Positions 27,469 to 36,499 are shown, counted from the first letter of the stretch. The stretch: DNA of 46,326 bases from an uncultured Prevotellaceae bacterium (GCA_902770845.1 CACXUV010000035.1:1-46326), one strand, 5' to 3'. Notes: generated by a model from the letters alone, not told the origin. A program made the numbers and translations.

Positions 27469-27573
27469 CAACGGAGGCCCCATTGCCACACAACGGAGGC
27501 TCCGTTGCAAGGCAATGGGGCTGTGGTTGTGGTGCAAAAGTGGTCTTTCTGGCACGCAACGGAGCCTCCGTTG
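27469..27573. repeat. 22-bp-period pseudo-palindromic array, locus B
   Basis: Units of 17 nt start at 27469, 27491, 27513, 27535 and 27557, exactly 22 bp apart. The second (CAACGGAGGCTCCGTTG) and fifth (CAACGGAGCCTCCGTTG) are perfect palindromes except for the central base and are reverse complements of each other. The first ends CCATTG, the third is CAATGGGGCTGTGGTTG, and the fourth is badly decayed but keeps the spacing. Confidence 0.85.
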
Positions 27574-27740
27574 CGCCCCACGATGGTGCTGACGTGCAGG
27601 CATGAGGCTGCTGATGGGGCGAAAAAGGGGGCGATGGCGTTCTATTTTGCAATTTTTTTTTGTAAAGATTATCGAAAATAGATCGTAAGTTGCCGAATGG
27701 TAAATGAAACTTAAATATTGATAAAAAAATGGCAGAACGC

Positions 27741-27771
27741 TTGGCTGATAGATGGAATTGTTATACTTTTG
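27741..27771 (+). promoter_or_regulatory. Promoter of ABC/GntR export operon
   Basis: TTGG (27741-27744), 19 bp, TACTTTTG (27764-27771); 41 bp before the ATPase start. This is the only good promoter seen upstream of the long plus-strand run to 36488. Its likely regulator is the GntR protein encoded downstream. Confidence 0.7.
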
Positions 27772-27812
27772 CAGTGTAATAGAAAAGTAGCACACTAAAA
27801 CGTAGGTACGTT

Positions 27813-28661
27813 ATGATAGAATTAAGCAATCTCAGTTTTAAGTATCCTGGACAAAAAGCCCAGGTGTTTGATGACTTCAGCCTCAGGCTGGAAGAAAACA
27901 AAGTTTATGGTCTGCTGGGCAAGAACGGAACGGGTAAGTCTACGCTGCTCTACCTTGTCAGTGGGTTGTTGCGTCCTGTCGCTGGTTCCGTGCGTGTCGA
28001 TTCGGTCGACACCCACAAACGGCAGACAGAGACGCTGCAGGAAATTTTTCTTGTGCCGGAAGAGTTCGACCTGCCTTCAATGACGCTGGAGCTGTACGTC
28101 AAGCTGAACGCCCCGTTCTATCCCCGTTTCAGTCGTGAGGTGCTGGAAAGGTGCCTGCAAGACTTTGAACTCACGCCCGACGTGAATCTGAAAGCCCTGT
28201 CGATGGGACAGAAGAAAAAGGTGTTCATGTCGTTTGCCCTGGCCACCAATACCCGCTATTTGCTGATGGACGAACCCACCAACGGGCTTGATATTCCCTC
28301 GAAGTCGCAGTTCCGCAAGGTGGTGGCACAGAACATGACCGATGAGCGCACGGTTGTTATCTCCACCCATCAGGTTCATGATGTAGAAGCATTGCTCGAC
28401 CACATCCTCATTCTCAGTCAGCGCGAACTGCTGCTCAATGCCCCAGTCTCCGACCTGACTGCCCGCTATGTCTTTGAATACCGGCCCGTGGACAGCGGTT
28501 CTTCGCTGAACGAAGCGTCCCAAGGGCAGAGCGCCCCCGTCATCTATTCTGAGCCCACCCTGCAAGGCAACGCCGTCATGGCCGAGCGTCGTGAGGGCGA
28601 TGCCGAGACGCAGCTGAACCTGGAACTGCTCTTTAATGCTGTGACGAAACAGCGAATCTGA
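27813..28661 (+). CDS. ABC transporter ATP-binding protein
   Basis: A 282-residue ABC-2-type ATPase: Walker A GKNGTGKST (36-44), signature ALSMGQKKKV, Walker B YLLMDEPTNGLD and switch His in ISTHQVHD. The Q-loop glutamine position reads LVPEEF, with glutamate, as happens in some members. It should energise the two membrane proteins encoded next. The last 50 residues are a polar tail outside the fold. With a YtrA-like GntR regulator three genes on, the locus resembles Ytr-type cell-envelope-stress ABC operons, though the substrate is unknown. Confidence 0.9.
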   Translation: MIELSNLSFKYPGQKAQVFDDFSLRLEENKVYGLLGKNGTGKSTLLYLVSGLLRPVAGSVRVDSVDTHKRQTETLQEIFLVPEEFDLPSMTLELYVKLNAPFYPRFSREVLERCLQDFELTPDVNLKALSMGQKKKVFMSFALATNTRYLLMDEPTNGLDIPSKSQFRKVVAQNMTDERTVVISTHQVHDVEALLDHILILSQRELLLNAPVSDLTARYVFEYRPVDSGSSLNEASQGQSAPVIYSEPTLQGNAVMAERREGDAETQLNLELLFNAVTKQRI

Positions 28662-28777
28662 CGAAAAAGAATAACTTGTTATGATCGTTTCCATATAGCA
28701 AACACGAATCGTACAAACTTATTTTTAATGATTACTAAACGATTTTTTTTTGACAGCAAATTTTACGAATTAAACGA

Positions 28778-29587
28778 ATGGTTATGAAGAACTTCGATCT
28801 GCAACGCTTTGTCCGCGTCTTACGGCTCGACTTCGCGGCTGGATGGCAGCAGCTGCTGTGGTGCTTGCTTGCCATGCTGATGGGCTACCTGTTTTTCTTC
28901 TGGTTTGCTTATAATATAGGCATGAAGGTTGACACAGTCAATGATTGGGAAAGCTATATCAAAAGTGTGTGTGAGGGCGTGAGCGCCTTCAGCATCATCA
29001 GTTGGTACTTCTACTGTCTGGCAACAGCCAGCACGCTCTACCACGGTGAGCAGAAGAAGGCGAAGCGCATGGCATGGCTCATGCTGCCCGCCACGAACGT
29101 GGAAAAGTTCCTGTCGCGCTGGGGCTATATGTTGGCCGTTGCGTTGGGCGGCTTCCTGATGTTTTTCGTTGCCGACGCCATTCATGCGGCGTGGCTCTGG
29201 CTTTCGGGCAAGCCCGTCATTGCTGCCACACCCCATTTTCTGGCCATCTTCCCGCAAACGTCCAACTTCGCACCTCATGAGACATGGGTTAATGTGCTTT
29301 CGCTCTACAGCGTATTGATTGCTGGCCATGCCTTCTTCCTCTTGGGCGGCATCTTCTTCCGCAGGTTCCAGCCCGTCGTCACCGCCATTGTCGGCATTAC
29401 GCTGTTTTTGGTCATTGCCCATTTCATCACCCACGACCAGCCTTATTTGCGCGGCATTCCCTACGTGTGGTATCACGGTGCTGCAACCGTATTCTTTGCT
29501 GCGCTCGCCTGTGTCTTCACCGTTCTGTCCTACCGGCTCTTCTGCCGTTGGCAAATAGCAACCTTCAACTTCGTGAATCTGCCATGA
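28778..29587 (+). CDS. ABC-2-like integral membrane protein (copy 1)
   Basis: A 269-residue protein with about six hydrophobic segments (for example LWCLLAMLMGYLFFFWFAY). The loop motif LMLPATNVEKFLSRW (near residues 103-117) recurs in the next protein as LMLPATNIEKFLARW, so the two are paralogues and probably form a heterodimeric channel with the ATPase. An alternative ATG six bases later (28784) is equally plausible. It is separated by 116 bp from the ATPase gene; no consensus promoter was found in that gap. Confidence 0.85.
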   Translation: MVMKNFDLQRFVRVLRLDFAAGWQQLLWCLLAMLMGYLFFFWFAYNIGMKVDTVNDWESYIKSVCEGVSAFSIISWYFYCLATASTLYHGEQKKAKRMAWLMLPATNVEKFLSRWGYMLAVALGGFLMFFVADAIHAAWLWLSGKPVIAATPHFLAIFPQTSNFAPHETWVNVLSLYSVLIAGHAFFLLGGIFFRRFQPVVTAIVGITLFLVIAHFITHDQPYLRGIPYVWYHGAATVFFAALACVFTVLSYRLFCRWQIATFNFVNLP

Positions 29588-30375
29588 ACATACCGTTTTC
29601 CTTCCGCCGTTTCTGGCATGTGCTCCTTTGGACGTTAGCTTATCAGATGCGCCAGCTGCTGACGCTGTTCAGCGCGGCTGTTGTTGCTTTCATTGCTGTG
29701 GAGATACCTGAATTTGTTCAGGCCCGCAACGTTTATATGTACTACAGGCTCTCCCTGCATCATGAATGGCATGAGACTATTGTCAGCGATGCCCTGCGCC
29801 ATGTCAGTGAGGTGTGTCTGGCTGTTGGGGCGTTGCTGATGTGCCTCGGTGCCGTCTTCGCCTTCTACCACTTGCACCGCAAGAACGAAGGTCGCCGACT
29901 GCTGATGCTGCCAGCCACGAACATTGAGAAGTTCCTGGCCCGCTGGGTGGTCTACGTGCCCGTGTGGTTCGTGCTGCTGTTGGTGGCCTTCATGGTTGCC
30001 GACGTGCTGCGCATGGCCATCTGGCCCGCGTTCTCCACAGAAATCACCTTTCCCACAGCCATTCTGCAATTTCTCTTCAATCTGAAGCAATTGGTCGTGT
30101 GGCCATCCGGTCTTCGTTCAGCAGCGATTCTCCTGTTGTGGGGCCTCTTCTGGTTTTTCCATTCGCTGAGCCTGTTGAGCAGTGTGTGGATAGGCCGCTG
30201 GGGTTGGGTGTCGGTGGCAGTAGTGTTCTTTGCCGTGATAGCCCTTTTCATCAAGGCAGATTACCGTGGCGCAGATGTCGCGGTGTTCTATCTGCTGGCC
30301 GTTGCACTGACCATTGTTGCCTACTGGCTCTTCTGCCGCTTCCCCAAGTATAAACTGTTTCACTTTAATGACTGA
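29584..30375 (+). CDS. ABC-2-like integral membrane protein (copy 2)
   Basis: A 263-residue paralogue of the preceding protein, with about six membrane segments and the shared loop LMLPATNIEKFLARW. The start at 29584 (MNIPFSFRRF) overlaps the previous stop by 4 bp (ATGA); an in-frame start at 29467 would lie deep inside the previous gene. It ends 6 bp before the GntR gene. Both copies finish in a similar YxLFCR(W/F) segment, supporting a local duplication. Confidence 0.85.
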   Translation: MNIPFSFRRFWHVLLWTLAYQMRQLLTLFSAAVVAFIAVEIPEFVQARNVYMYYRLSLHHEWHETIVSDALRHVSEVCLAVGALLMCLGAVFAFYHLHRKNEGRRLLMLPATNIEKFLARWVVYVPVWFVLLLVAFMVADVLRMAIWPAFSTEITFPTAILQFLFNLKQLVVWPSGLRSAAILLLWGLFWFFHSLSLLSSVWIGRWGWVSVAVVFFAVIALFIKADYRGADVAVFYLLAVALTIVAYWLFCRFPKYKLFHFND

Positions 30376-30381
30376 CTACTG

Positions 30382-30738
30382 ATGACATTTACAAACGACA
30401 AAGCGATATACTTGCAGATGGCCGACCGTCTTTGCGACGAGATTCTGGCCGACAACTACAAGGACGACGACCGCATACCCAGCGTGCGCGAATATGCCGT
30501 GCTGCTCGAGGTGAACGTGAACACGGCCGTGAAAGCCTACGAAGAACTGGCTCGCGCGAACATTATATATAATAAGCGTGGCCTGGGCTACTTCGTTACC
30601 AAAGGGGCAAGGAAGCAAATCCTGAAGGAGCGCCGACGTCAGTTCATGAAAGAACGCCTGCCCGAACTGTTCAGGCAGATGCGACTGCTCGACATAACGT
30701 TAGAAGATGTTAAAGCTGCCTATGCCATGCAACAATAG
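30382..30738 (+). CDS. GntR-family regulator, YtrA-like
   Basis: A 118-residue DNA-binding protein with a GntR winged helix-turn-helix (about residues 8-73; IPSVREYAVLLEVNVNTAVKAYEEL spans the recognition helix region, given here as key pieces PSVREYA and NTAVKAY) and only a short C-terminal helical part. That size fits the YtrA subfamily, whose members repress neighbouring ABC transporter operons and lack a large ligand domain. It lies between the ABC-2-like set and the MacB-like set, so it could control both. Confidence 0.9.
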   Translation: MTFTNDKAIYLQMADRLCDEILADNYKDDDRIPSVREYAVLLEVNVNTAVKAYEELARANIIYNKRGLGYFVTKGARKQILKERRRQFMKERLPELFRQMRLLDITLEDVKAAYAMQQ

Positions 30739-30774
30739 CAGTCCTGTTAGCGTCTATTTGTAAAAGCTATTGCA

Positions 30775-31434
30775 ATGATTCATTTAGCAAACGTCAACAA
30801 GACCTACTACGGAGCCCAGCCGCTTCATGTGCTGAAAGGCATCGACCTCGATATTGAGCGGGGCGAGTTTGTGAGCATCATGGGCGCCAGCGGATCGGGA
30901 AAGTCCACGCTGCTCAACATCCTGGGCATTCTCGACAACTACGATTCGGGCATCTACGAGCTCAACGGGGTGCTCATCAAGAATCTCTCTGAGTCGAAGG
31001 CCGCAGAATATCGCAACCGCATGATAGGCTTCATCTTCCAGTCGTTCAACCTTATTTCGTTCAAGACAGCCGTAGAGAATGTGGAGTTGCCACTGTTCTA
31101 TCAGGGTGTGGCGCGCAAGAAACGACACACGCTTGCCTTGGAATATCTGGAACGACTGGGCCTGCTCGACTGGGCCACCCACTATCCCAATGAACTGAGT
31201 GGTGGTCAGCGTCAGCGCGTGGCCATTGCCAGGGCGCTGATCACAAAGCCGCAGGTGATTCTGGCCGACGAACCCACGGGTGCGCTCGACTCGAAGACTT
31301 CGCTGGAAGTGATGCAGCTGTTGAGGGACCTGAACCAGCGTGAGGGCATCACCCAGGTCATTGTGACCCACGACCCTACGGTGGCAGAGAAGACAAACCG
31401 CATTATCAGGATTCAGGATGGAGTTATTGAATGA
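30775..31434 (+). CDS. MacB/LolD-type ABC ATPase
   Basis: A 219-residue ATPase of the MacB/LolD class: Walker A GASGSGKST (37-45), signature LSGGQ (141-145), Walker B VILADE (161-166), switch H199. The FIFQSFNL Q-loop is typical of the class. It overlaps the fused permease gene by 17 bp. Members power mechanotransmission across the periplasm rather than direct transport through the membrane, consistent with the adaptor and TolC-like genes that follow. Confidence 0.93.
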   Translation: MIHLANVNKTYYGAQPLHVLKGIDLDIERGEFVSIMGASGSGKSTLLNILGILDNYDSGIYELNGVLIKNLSESKAAEYRNRMIGFIFQSFNLISFKTAVENVELPLFYQGVARKKRHTLALEYLERLGLLDWATHYPNELSGGQRQRVAIARALITKPQVILADEPTGALDSKTSLEVMQLLRDLNQREGITQVIVTHDPTVAEKTNRIIRIQDGVIE

Positions 31435-33856
31435 AATATGGCAAACGGCGCGCCGCAACAAGCTGCGCACCTCGCTCACGGGCTTTGCCGTGGCGTGGGG
31501 CATCTTCATGCTCATTGTGCTGCTGGGGGCAGGCAACGGCCTGATGAATGCCATGACACAGTCAAGCCTCCGCTTCCTGAGCAACTCCATGAAGGTGTTT
31601 GGCGGCTGGACCGACAGGGCTTATAATGGTTGGCAGGAAGGGCGCAGCATTGAGCTCGACGCGATTGACCTGCGCATCACGCAGACCGACTTTCCAGAAA
31701 ACGTCGACGAGGTGGGAGCCGAGGTCAACAACTCGGCCACCATCAGCTTTGGCAAAGACTATGTCAATGGCATGCTCACGGGCGTCTTTCCCAACTATGT
31801 GCGCATCAACAAGCGTGAGTTGCTGTGTGGGCGTTTCATCAATGAGCTCGACCTGCGCGAGCAGCGCAATGTGGTGGTGCTCAGCCGTTCGCAGGCCACA
31901 GAGCTGCTGAACGGTTCTTCTGCCTCTCACAGCAAGCCACTCTCTTCTCTTTTGGGGCGCTATGTCAATGTGGGCAACATCGCCTTCCGCGTGGTGGGCA
32001 TCTACAAAGACGATGAGAGCCGACAGAACAACGAGGCTTTTGCTGCATTTACCACCGTTCGCACCATGTATGGCATGGGGCGCAATGTGGGCAGCATAGA
32101 GTTTTCGTTCCACGGCCTGCCCACTGTAGCGGCCAACGATGCCTTTGAAGCGCGCTACCGACAGCGGCTGAACGCCAATCACCAGGTGGCTCCCAACGAT
32201 GAGAGTGCGGTGTGGTTGTGGAACCGCTTCACCTCGGCCCTGCAGATGAACAGGGGCTTGCGCATCATTCACACGGCTTTGTGGATCGTGGGACTCTTTA
32301 CGTTGCTCAGTGGTATCGTGGGTGTTTCCAACATCATGCTCATCACCGTGAAGGAGCGCACCCATGAGTTTGGCATTCGCAAGGCCATTGGGGCCAAGCC
32401 ATGGAGCATCCTGCGGCTCATCATTGTCGAGAGCATCATCATCACCACATTCTTTGGCTACATTGGCATGCTGCTGGGCATTGCCGCCAATGAGTATATG
32501 GATGCCACCATTGGCCACACGCAGATAGATTCCGGCTTGTTCAAGGCCACCATGTTTGTCAATCCCACCGTGGGGCTCGACGTGTGTGTCGAAGCCACGC
32601 TGGTCATGATTGTTGCTGGCACCATTGCCGGACTTGTGCCCTCGCTGAAGGCAGCAAGAATACGTCCCCGCTCGTTCCTCACGGGCTTTGGCGTGTTCTG
32701 GGGCGTCTTCATGCTGGTGGCCCTGATGGGGGGTGGCCAGGGCGTGAGGCAACTGCTCAATGAAAACTTCGAAGGCTTTGCCACCAACTCGTCGATGATC
32801 TGGGCGCAGCCCACCACCAAGGCATACAAGGGCTTTGCGAAAGGACGTCGGTGGACCATGGTCTATAAAGATGTAGACCGGCTCAGGGAGCAGGTGCCCG
32901 AGCTCGACGTGGTGGCCCCTTTGCTGCAGAGCTTCAATGGCCAGGCCGTGTGTGGCGACCGCAAGTCGAGCGTTTCTCCGCAAGGCACCACGCCTGATTA
33001 TCAGCGCATCAACGAACCCAAGATCTATTATGGCCGCTACCTGAACGACATGGATGTGGTGCAGCGTCGCAAGGTGTGCGTCATTGGCAAGAAGGTGTAT
33101 AAGAACCTGTTTCCCGGTGGTGGCAATCCCTGTGGAAAAAGCATTCGCATCGACGGCATCTACTACCGTGTGGTGGGTGTCGACTACAACATGTCGGGTG
33201 GCATGAGCTTTGGAGCCGAGGAAGGTTCGGCAGTGACCATTCCCATCTCGCTGATGCAGCAGGCTTACAGTCGTGGCAATGCTGTCGACATGATTGCTGT
33301 GACGGGGCGTCCCGGCGTGGTCATGAGCACGCTGGCTCCAAAGATGCGTGGCGTCATTGCCCGTGCCCACACCATCGACCCGCAGGACGAGAAAGGCATC
33401 ATGGTGTTCAATACCGAAATACTGTTTCAGATGCTCGACAACATGTTTCGTGGCGTGAACTTCCTGATATGGCTGGTTGGCCTGGGCACGCTTCTGGCTG
33501 GAGCCATTGGCGTGAGCAACATCATGATGGTCACTGTGCGCGAGCGCACCACCGAGATAGGCATTCGCCGTGCCATTGGTGCCACGCCGAAGATGATTCT
33601 TTCGCAAATCATTTCCGAGAGCATTGTGCTCACGCTGGTAGCAGGCATGAGCGGCATCCTCTTTGCCGTGCTCATCCTGCAAATGCTGGAACTGGCCAAT
33701 ACCGAGGACGGTCTGCTGAAGGCCCACTTCCAGGTGGGCTTCTGGACGGCCATTCTCTGTGCGGCCATCATTGCCGCTATGGGCGTGCTGGCTGGTCTGG
33801 CCCCTGCCGCCCGGGCCATGAGCATCAAGCCTGTCGATGCCATGAGGGATGAGTGA
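31418..33856 (+). CDS. Fused tandem MacB-like permease (two FtsX-type subunits in one chain)
   Basis: An 812-residue protein made of two MacB-type permeases head to tail. The first (1 to about 414) has an N-terminal membrane helix (SLTGFAVAWGIFMLIVLL), a periplasmic domain and three C-terminal helices including GVSNIMLITVKERTHEFGIR. The second (about 417-812) repeats the plan: FLTGFGVFWGVFMLVALMGG, periplasmic domain, GVSNIMMVTVRERTTEIGIR, ending PAARAMSIKPVDAMRDE. At the join (PSLKAARIRP then RSFLTG) the first copy lacks its usual tail and the second its short cytoplasmic start. Both ends face the cytoplasm, so the fusion is topologically allowed. In related operons I recall two separate genes of about 400 codons. 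Confidence 0.9.
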   Translation: MELLNEIWQTARRNKLRTSLTGFAVAWGIFMLIVLLGAGNGLMNAMTQSSLRFLSNSMKVFGGWTDRAYNGWQEGRSIELDAIDLRITQTDFPENVDEVGAEVNNSATISFGKDYVNGMLTGVFPNYVRINKRELLCGRFINELDLREQRNVVVLSRSQATELLNGSSASHSKPLSSLLGRYVNVGNIAFRVVGIYKDDESRQNNEAFAAFTTVRTMYGMGRNVGSIEFSFHGLPTVAANDAFEARYRQRLNANHQVAPNDESAVWLWNRFTSALQMNRGLRIIHTALWIVGLFTLLSGIVGVSNIMLITVKERTHEFGIRKAIGAKPWSILRLIIVESIIITTFFGYIGMLLGIAANEYMDATIGHTQIDSGLFKATMFVNPTVGLDVCVEATLVMIVAGTIAGLVPSLKAARIRPRSFLTGFGVFWGVFMLVALMGGGQGVRQLLNENFEGFATNSSMIWAQPTTKAYKGFAKGRRWTMVYKDVDRLREQVPELDVVAPLLQSFNGQAVCGDRKSSVSPQGTTPDYQRINEPKIYYGRYLNDMDVVQRRKVCVIGKKVYKNLFPGGGNPCGKSIRIDGIYYRVVGVDYNMSGGMSFGAEEGSAVTIPISLMQQAYSRGNAVDMIAVTGRPGVVMSTLAPKMRGVIARAHTIDPQDEKGIMVFNTEILFQMLDNMFRGVNFLIWLVGLGTLLAGAIGVSNIMMVTVRERTTEIGIRRAIGATPKMILSQIISESIVLTLVAGMSGILFAVLILQMLELANTEDGLLKAHFQVGFWTAILCAAIIAAMGVLAGLAPAARAMSIKPVDAMRDE

Positions 33857-33883
33857 AGACAGAATAGCTTTGTTGGTAGACAC

Positions 33884-33943
33884 AAGAACAGCTAAAGACA
33901 TAATAACATAAGAACAGCTAAAGACATAATAACATAAGAACAG
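33884..33943. repeat. 26-bp tandem repeat before the adaptor gene
   Basis: AAGAACAGCTAAAGACATAA plus six more bases is repeated at 33884 and 33910, with a partial third copy at 33936. It fills most of the 99-bp gap between permease and adaptor genes. No promoter consensus was seen there. Confidence 0.85.
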
Positions 33944-33955
33944 ATTATTATAAAT

Positions 33956-35122
33956 ATGAAGAAGTACACCAAACTTATTGTTGCCGCGATTGTCGCGATC
34001 ATCTTCTTTGGAACATTCGTGTTTCTGTGGCAGAAGAGCCGCCCCAAGGAGATTGTCTATTCTGAGTTCACACCCGAGGTGCTCGACATTCAGAAGACCA
34101 CCATCATCACCGGAACCATTGAGCCGCGCAACGAGGTGAACGTGAAGCCGCAGATCAGTGGCATCATCAGTGAACTGCTGAAAGAGCCTGGACAGACGGT
34201 ACAGGCTGGTGAGGTGATTGCCAAGGTGAAGGTCATTCCCGACATGGGACAGCTTTCTTCAGCCGAAAGCCGCGTGCGCCTGGCCGACATCAACCTGAAG
34301 CAGGTGGAGACCGACTATAAGCGAACTGAGAGCCTGCACGAACAGAAGATCGTGAGCGATGAAGAGTTCGAGAAGGCGCGCCAGCAACTGAAGCAGGCAC
34401 GCGAAGAAAAGGCTGCTGCCGACGATGCGCTGCAGGTGGTTCGCGACGGTGTGTCGCGCTCCAATGCGTCGGCTTCCAGCACGCTCATCCGTTCCACCAT
34501 CAGTGGCGTCATTCTCGACATTCCGGTGAAGGTGGGCAATTCGGTCATCAATTCGAACACCTTCAACGACGGAACCACCATTGCCACCGTGGCCAACATG
34601 CAGGACCTGATATTCCGTGGCAACATTGACGAGACCGAGGTGGGCCGCCTTTCGGTGGGCATGCCGATGAAGCTCACCATTGGTGCCATGCAAGACCTTA
34701 CGGTAGATGCCACGCTGGAGTACATTTCGCCCAAGGCGGTGCAGAACAACGGTGCCAACCAGTTCGAGATCAAGGCTGCCGTGGGCCTGGCTTCGCTCAC
34801 GCATAAAGAGTCAGGACAGTCTGCGGTGGTGTCCTATTCCAGCGAGCAAGCCACCAAGATTCGTGCTGGCTTTTCGGCCAATGCCGAGATTGTGCTGGCT
34901 GAGGCCAAACAGGTGCTGAGCATTCCCGAGAGCGCCATCGAGTTCAGTGGCGACTCCACGTTTGTCTATGTGCTGACCGATTCCACTTCCAAGCATGTTT
35001 ACGACCGCCGTGCTGTGGCAACAGGACTGAGCGACGGCTTGAACATTGAGGTCAGGCAGGGACTCAAGCCCCAAGAAAAGGTGCGTGGTCCGCAAATCAT
35101 TACCGACGATCAAAAAGACTAA
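33956..35122 (+). CDS. MacA-like periplasmic adaptor (HlyD/RND adaptor family)
   Basis: A 388-residue membrane-fusion protein: an N-terminal membrane anchor (about 7-27), the lipoyl-like half (EPRNEVNVKPQISG), a helical hairpin rich in heptads (about 100-165), then beta-barrel and membrane-proximal domains. Such adaptors bridge an inner-membrane MacB-type pump and a TolC-like channel. Its genomic order (ATPase, permease, adaptor, channel) is that of a MacAB-TolC exporter. The stop is 4 bp before the TolC-like start. Confidence 0.93.
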   Translation: MKKYTKLIVAAIVAIIFFGTFVFLWQKSRPKEIVYSEFTPEVLDIQKTTIITGTIEPRNEVNVKPQISGIISELLKEPGQTVQAGEVIAKVKVIPDMGQLSSAESRVRLADINLKQVETDYKRTESLHEQKIVSDEEFEKARQQLKQAREEKAAADDALQVVRDGVSRSNASASSTLIRSTISGVILDIPVKVGNSVINSNTFNDGTTIATVANMQDLIFRGNIDETEVGRLSVGMPMKLTIGAMQDLTVDATLEYISPKAVQNNGANQFEIKAAVGLASLTHKESGQSAVVSYSSEQATKIRAGFSANAEIVLAEAKQVLSIPESAIEFSGDSTFVYVLTDSTSKHVYDRRAVATGLSDGLNIEVRQGLKPQEKVRGPQIITDDQKD

Positions 35123-35126
35123 GTCA

Positions 35127-36488
35127 ATGAACAGGTTAGCCGTTACGTTTATCATGTCTTGTGCCGCCTTGGCAGCAAGCGGGCAAAGTCCCAACAACCC
35201 TTTGGCGTCAGACAATGCCGTTGCCACTCAGTCGTGGACGCTGAAGCAGTGCATTGACCATGCCATTGAGCACAACATTGCTGTGAAGCAGCGTGAGAAC
35301 ACGGTGTTGCAGCAAGAGATGCAGGTGACGAATGCCAAGAGTCAGCGTTTGCCCGACCTGAGTGCGTCGGTTGGGCAGAACTTCTCGTTCGGACGTGGCC
35401 TCACGTCGCAAAACACCTACACCAACACCAATACCTCGTCGACGTCGTTTTCCCTGGGCACCAGCGTGCCGTTGTTCACAGGCTTTCGTATTCCCAACAG
35501 CATTGCGCTGAGCAAACTGAACCTGCAAGCTGCCACGGCTGAGCTGGAGAAGGCCAAGAACGACATCAGCGTGCAGGTGACGCAGGCTTACGTGCAGATT
35601 CTTTACGACATGGAGCTGAGCGACGTTGCCCATCGCCAGATTGCCATCGACTCAGCCCAGGTGCAGCGTCTGCAGCGTCTGCTCCGTGTGGGACGTGCCA
35701 GCGAGGCCGACCTTTCGCAGCAGAAGGCGTCGCTGGCACAGAGCCAGCTCACTGCCACACAGGCCGACAACAATCTGCAGTTGGCAGTGCTGGCCCTCTC
35801 GCAGTTGCTGGAACTTTCCTCGCCAGAAGGCTTCTCCGTTGTGCGTCCCGGTTTGCAGGAAGAGCTTGCCGTTGCAGAAATTCCTCATCCCGACGTGATC
35901 TTTGCCGAAGCTTTGGCCTTGCGTCCTGAGATCAGAGCCGACCAGCTGAGGCTGAAGGCATCAGAGAAATCCATCGACTTGGCGCGCGCTGGCTATATGC
36001 CCCAACTGTCCTTCAGTGCAGGCTTGGGCAGCAACTATTACACCACGTCGGGCTTCAAGGCCGATGCGTTTGGCACCCAGATGAAGAACAACTTCAGTCA
36101 GTACCTGGGCTTCAATCTGAGCATTCCCGTGTTCGACCGCTTCTCCACGCGCAGCAGCATTCGCAGTGCCAAGATAGACCGCAACAACCAGCTCCTGGCA
36201 CTCGACAACACCCGTAAGTCGTTGTTCAAGGAGATACAGCAGACCTATTATAATACGGTGGGCGCCCAACAGAAGCTGAAGAGCAGTGCTCAGGCACGGC
36301 AGAGTGCAGCCGATGCCTTCCAGGTGGTGACGGCCAAGTATGAGCAAGGACGGGCCACATCGACCGAGTTCAACGAGTCGAAGAACAACTTCCTTCGTGC
36401 CGAGAGCGACCTGACGCAGGCACGCTATGAATATCTTTACCAGCAGGCTCTCATTCGGTTCTACCGTGGGCAGTCGCTAAGTTTCTAA
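35127..36488 (+). CDS. TolC-family outer membrane efflux protein
   Basis: A 453-residue outer-membrane channel subunit. The start at 35127 (MNRLAVTFIMSCAALAASGQ) supplies a signal peptide cleaved near residue 20; an in-frame start at 35046 would lie within the adaptor gene. Two internally similar halves with long helices are visible, each with the family pattern (WTLKQCIDHAIEHNIAVKQ at the start; EQGRATSTEFNESKNNFLRAE in the second half). It completes a tripartite exporter with the MacA-like and MacB-like proteins. Confidence 0.93.
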   Translation: MNRLAVTFIMSCAALAASGQSPNNPLASDNAVATQSWTLKQCIDHAIEHNIAVKQRENTVLQQEMQVTNAKSQRLPDLSASVGQNFSFGRGLTSQNTYTNTNTSSTSFSLGTSVPLFTGFRIPNSIALSKLNLQAATAELEKAKNDISVQVTQAYVQILYDMELSDVAHRQIAIDSAQVQRLQRLLRVGRASEADLSQQKASLAQSQLTATQADNNLQLAVLALSQLLELSSPEGFSVVRPGLQEELAVAEIPHPDVIFAEALALRPEIRADQLRLKASEKSIDLARAGYMPQLSFSAGLGSNYYTTSGFKADAFGTQMKNNFSQYLGFNLSIPVFDRFSTRSSIRSAKIDRNNQLLALDNTRKSLFKEIQQTYYNTVGAQQKLKSSAQARQSAADAFQVVTAKYEQGRATSTEFNESKNNFLRAESDLTQARYEYLYQQALIRFYRGQSLSF

Positions 36489-36499
36489 GAGAAAGAAAA

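Larger units (their letters stand above)
27302..27812. other. Gene-free intergenic region
   Basis: This holds an AT-rich stretch after the exporter gene, the locus B repeat array (27469-27573), and the promoter of the next operon (27741-27771). Several short reading frames cross it on both strands, but they run through the repeats and do not look like proteins. No clear terminator was seen after the exporter stop. Confidence 0.7.

Noticed and set aside
31562-33901. A 779-codon open frame antisense to the fused permease
   Set aside because: It mirrors the real gene's codon bias; the translation is rich in His, Gln and Gly with no signal, domain or promoter. Similar long shadows oppose recG (21842-24073) and the 890-residue protein gene (36530-38368).
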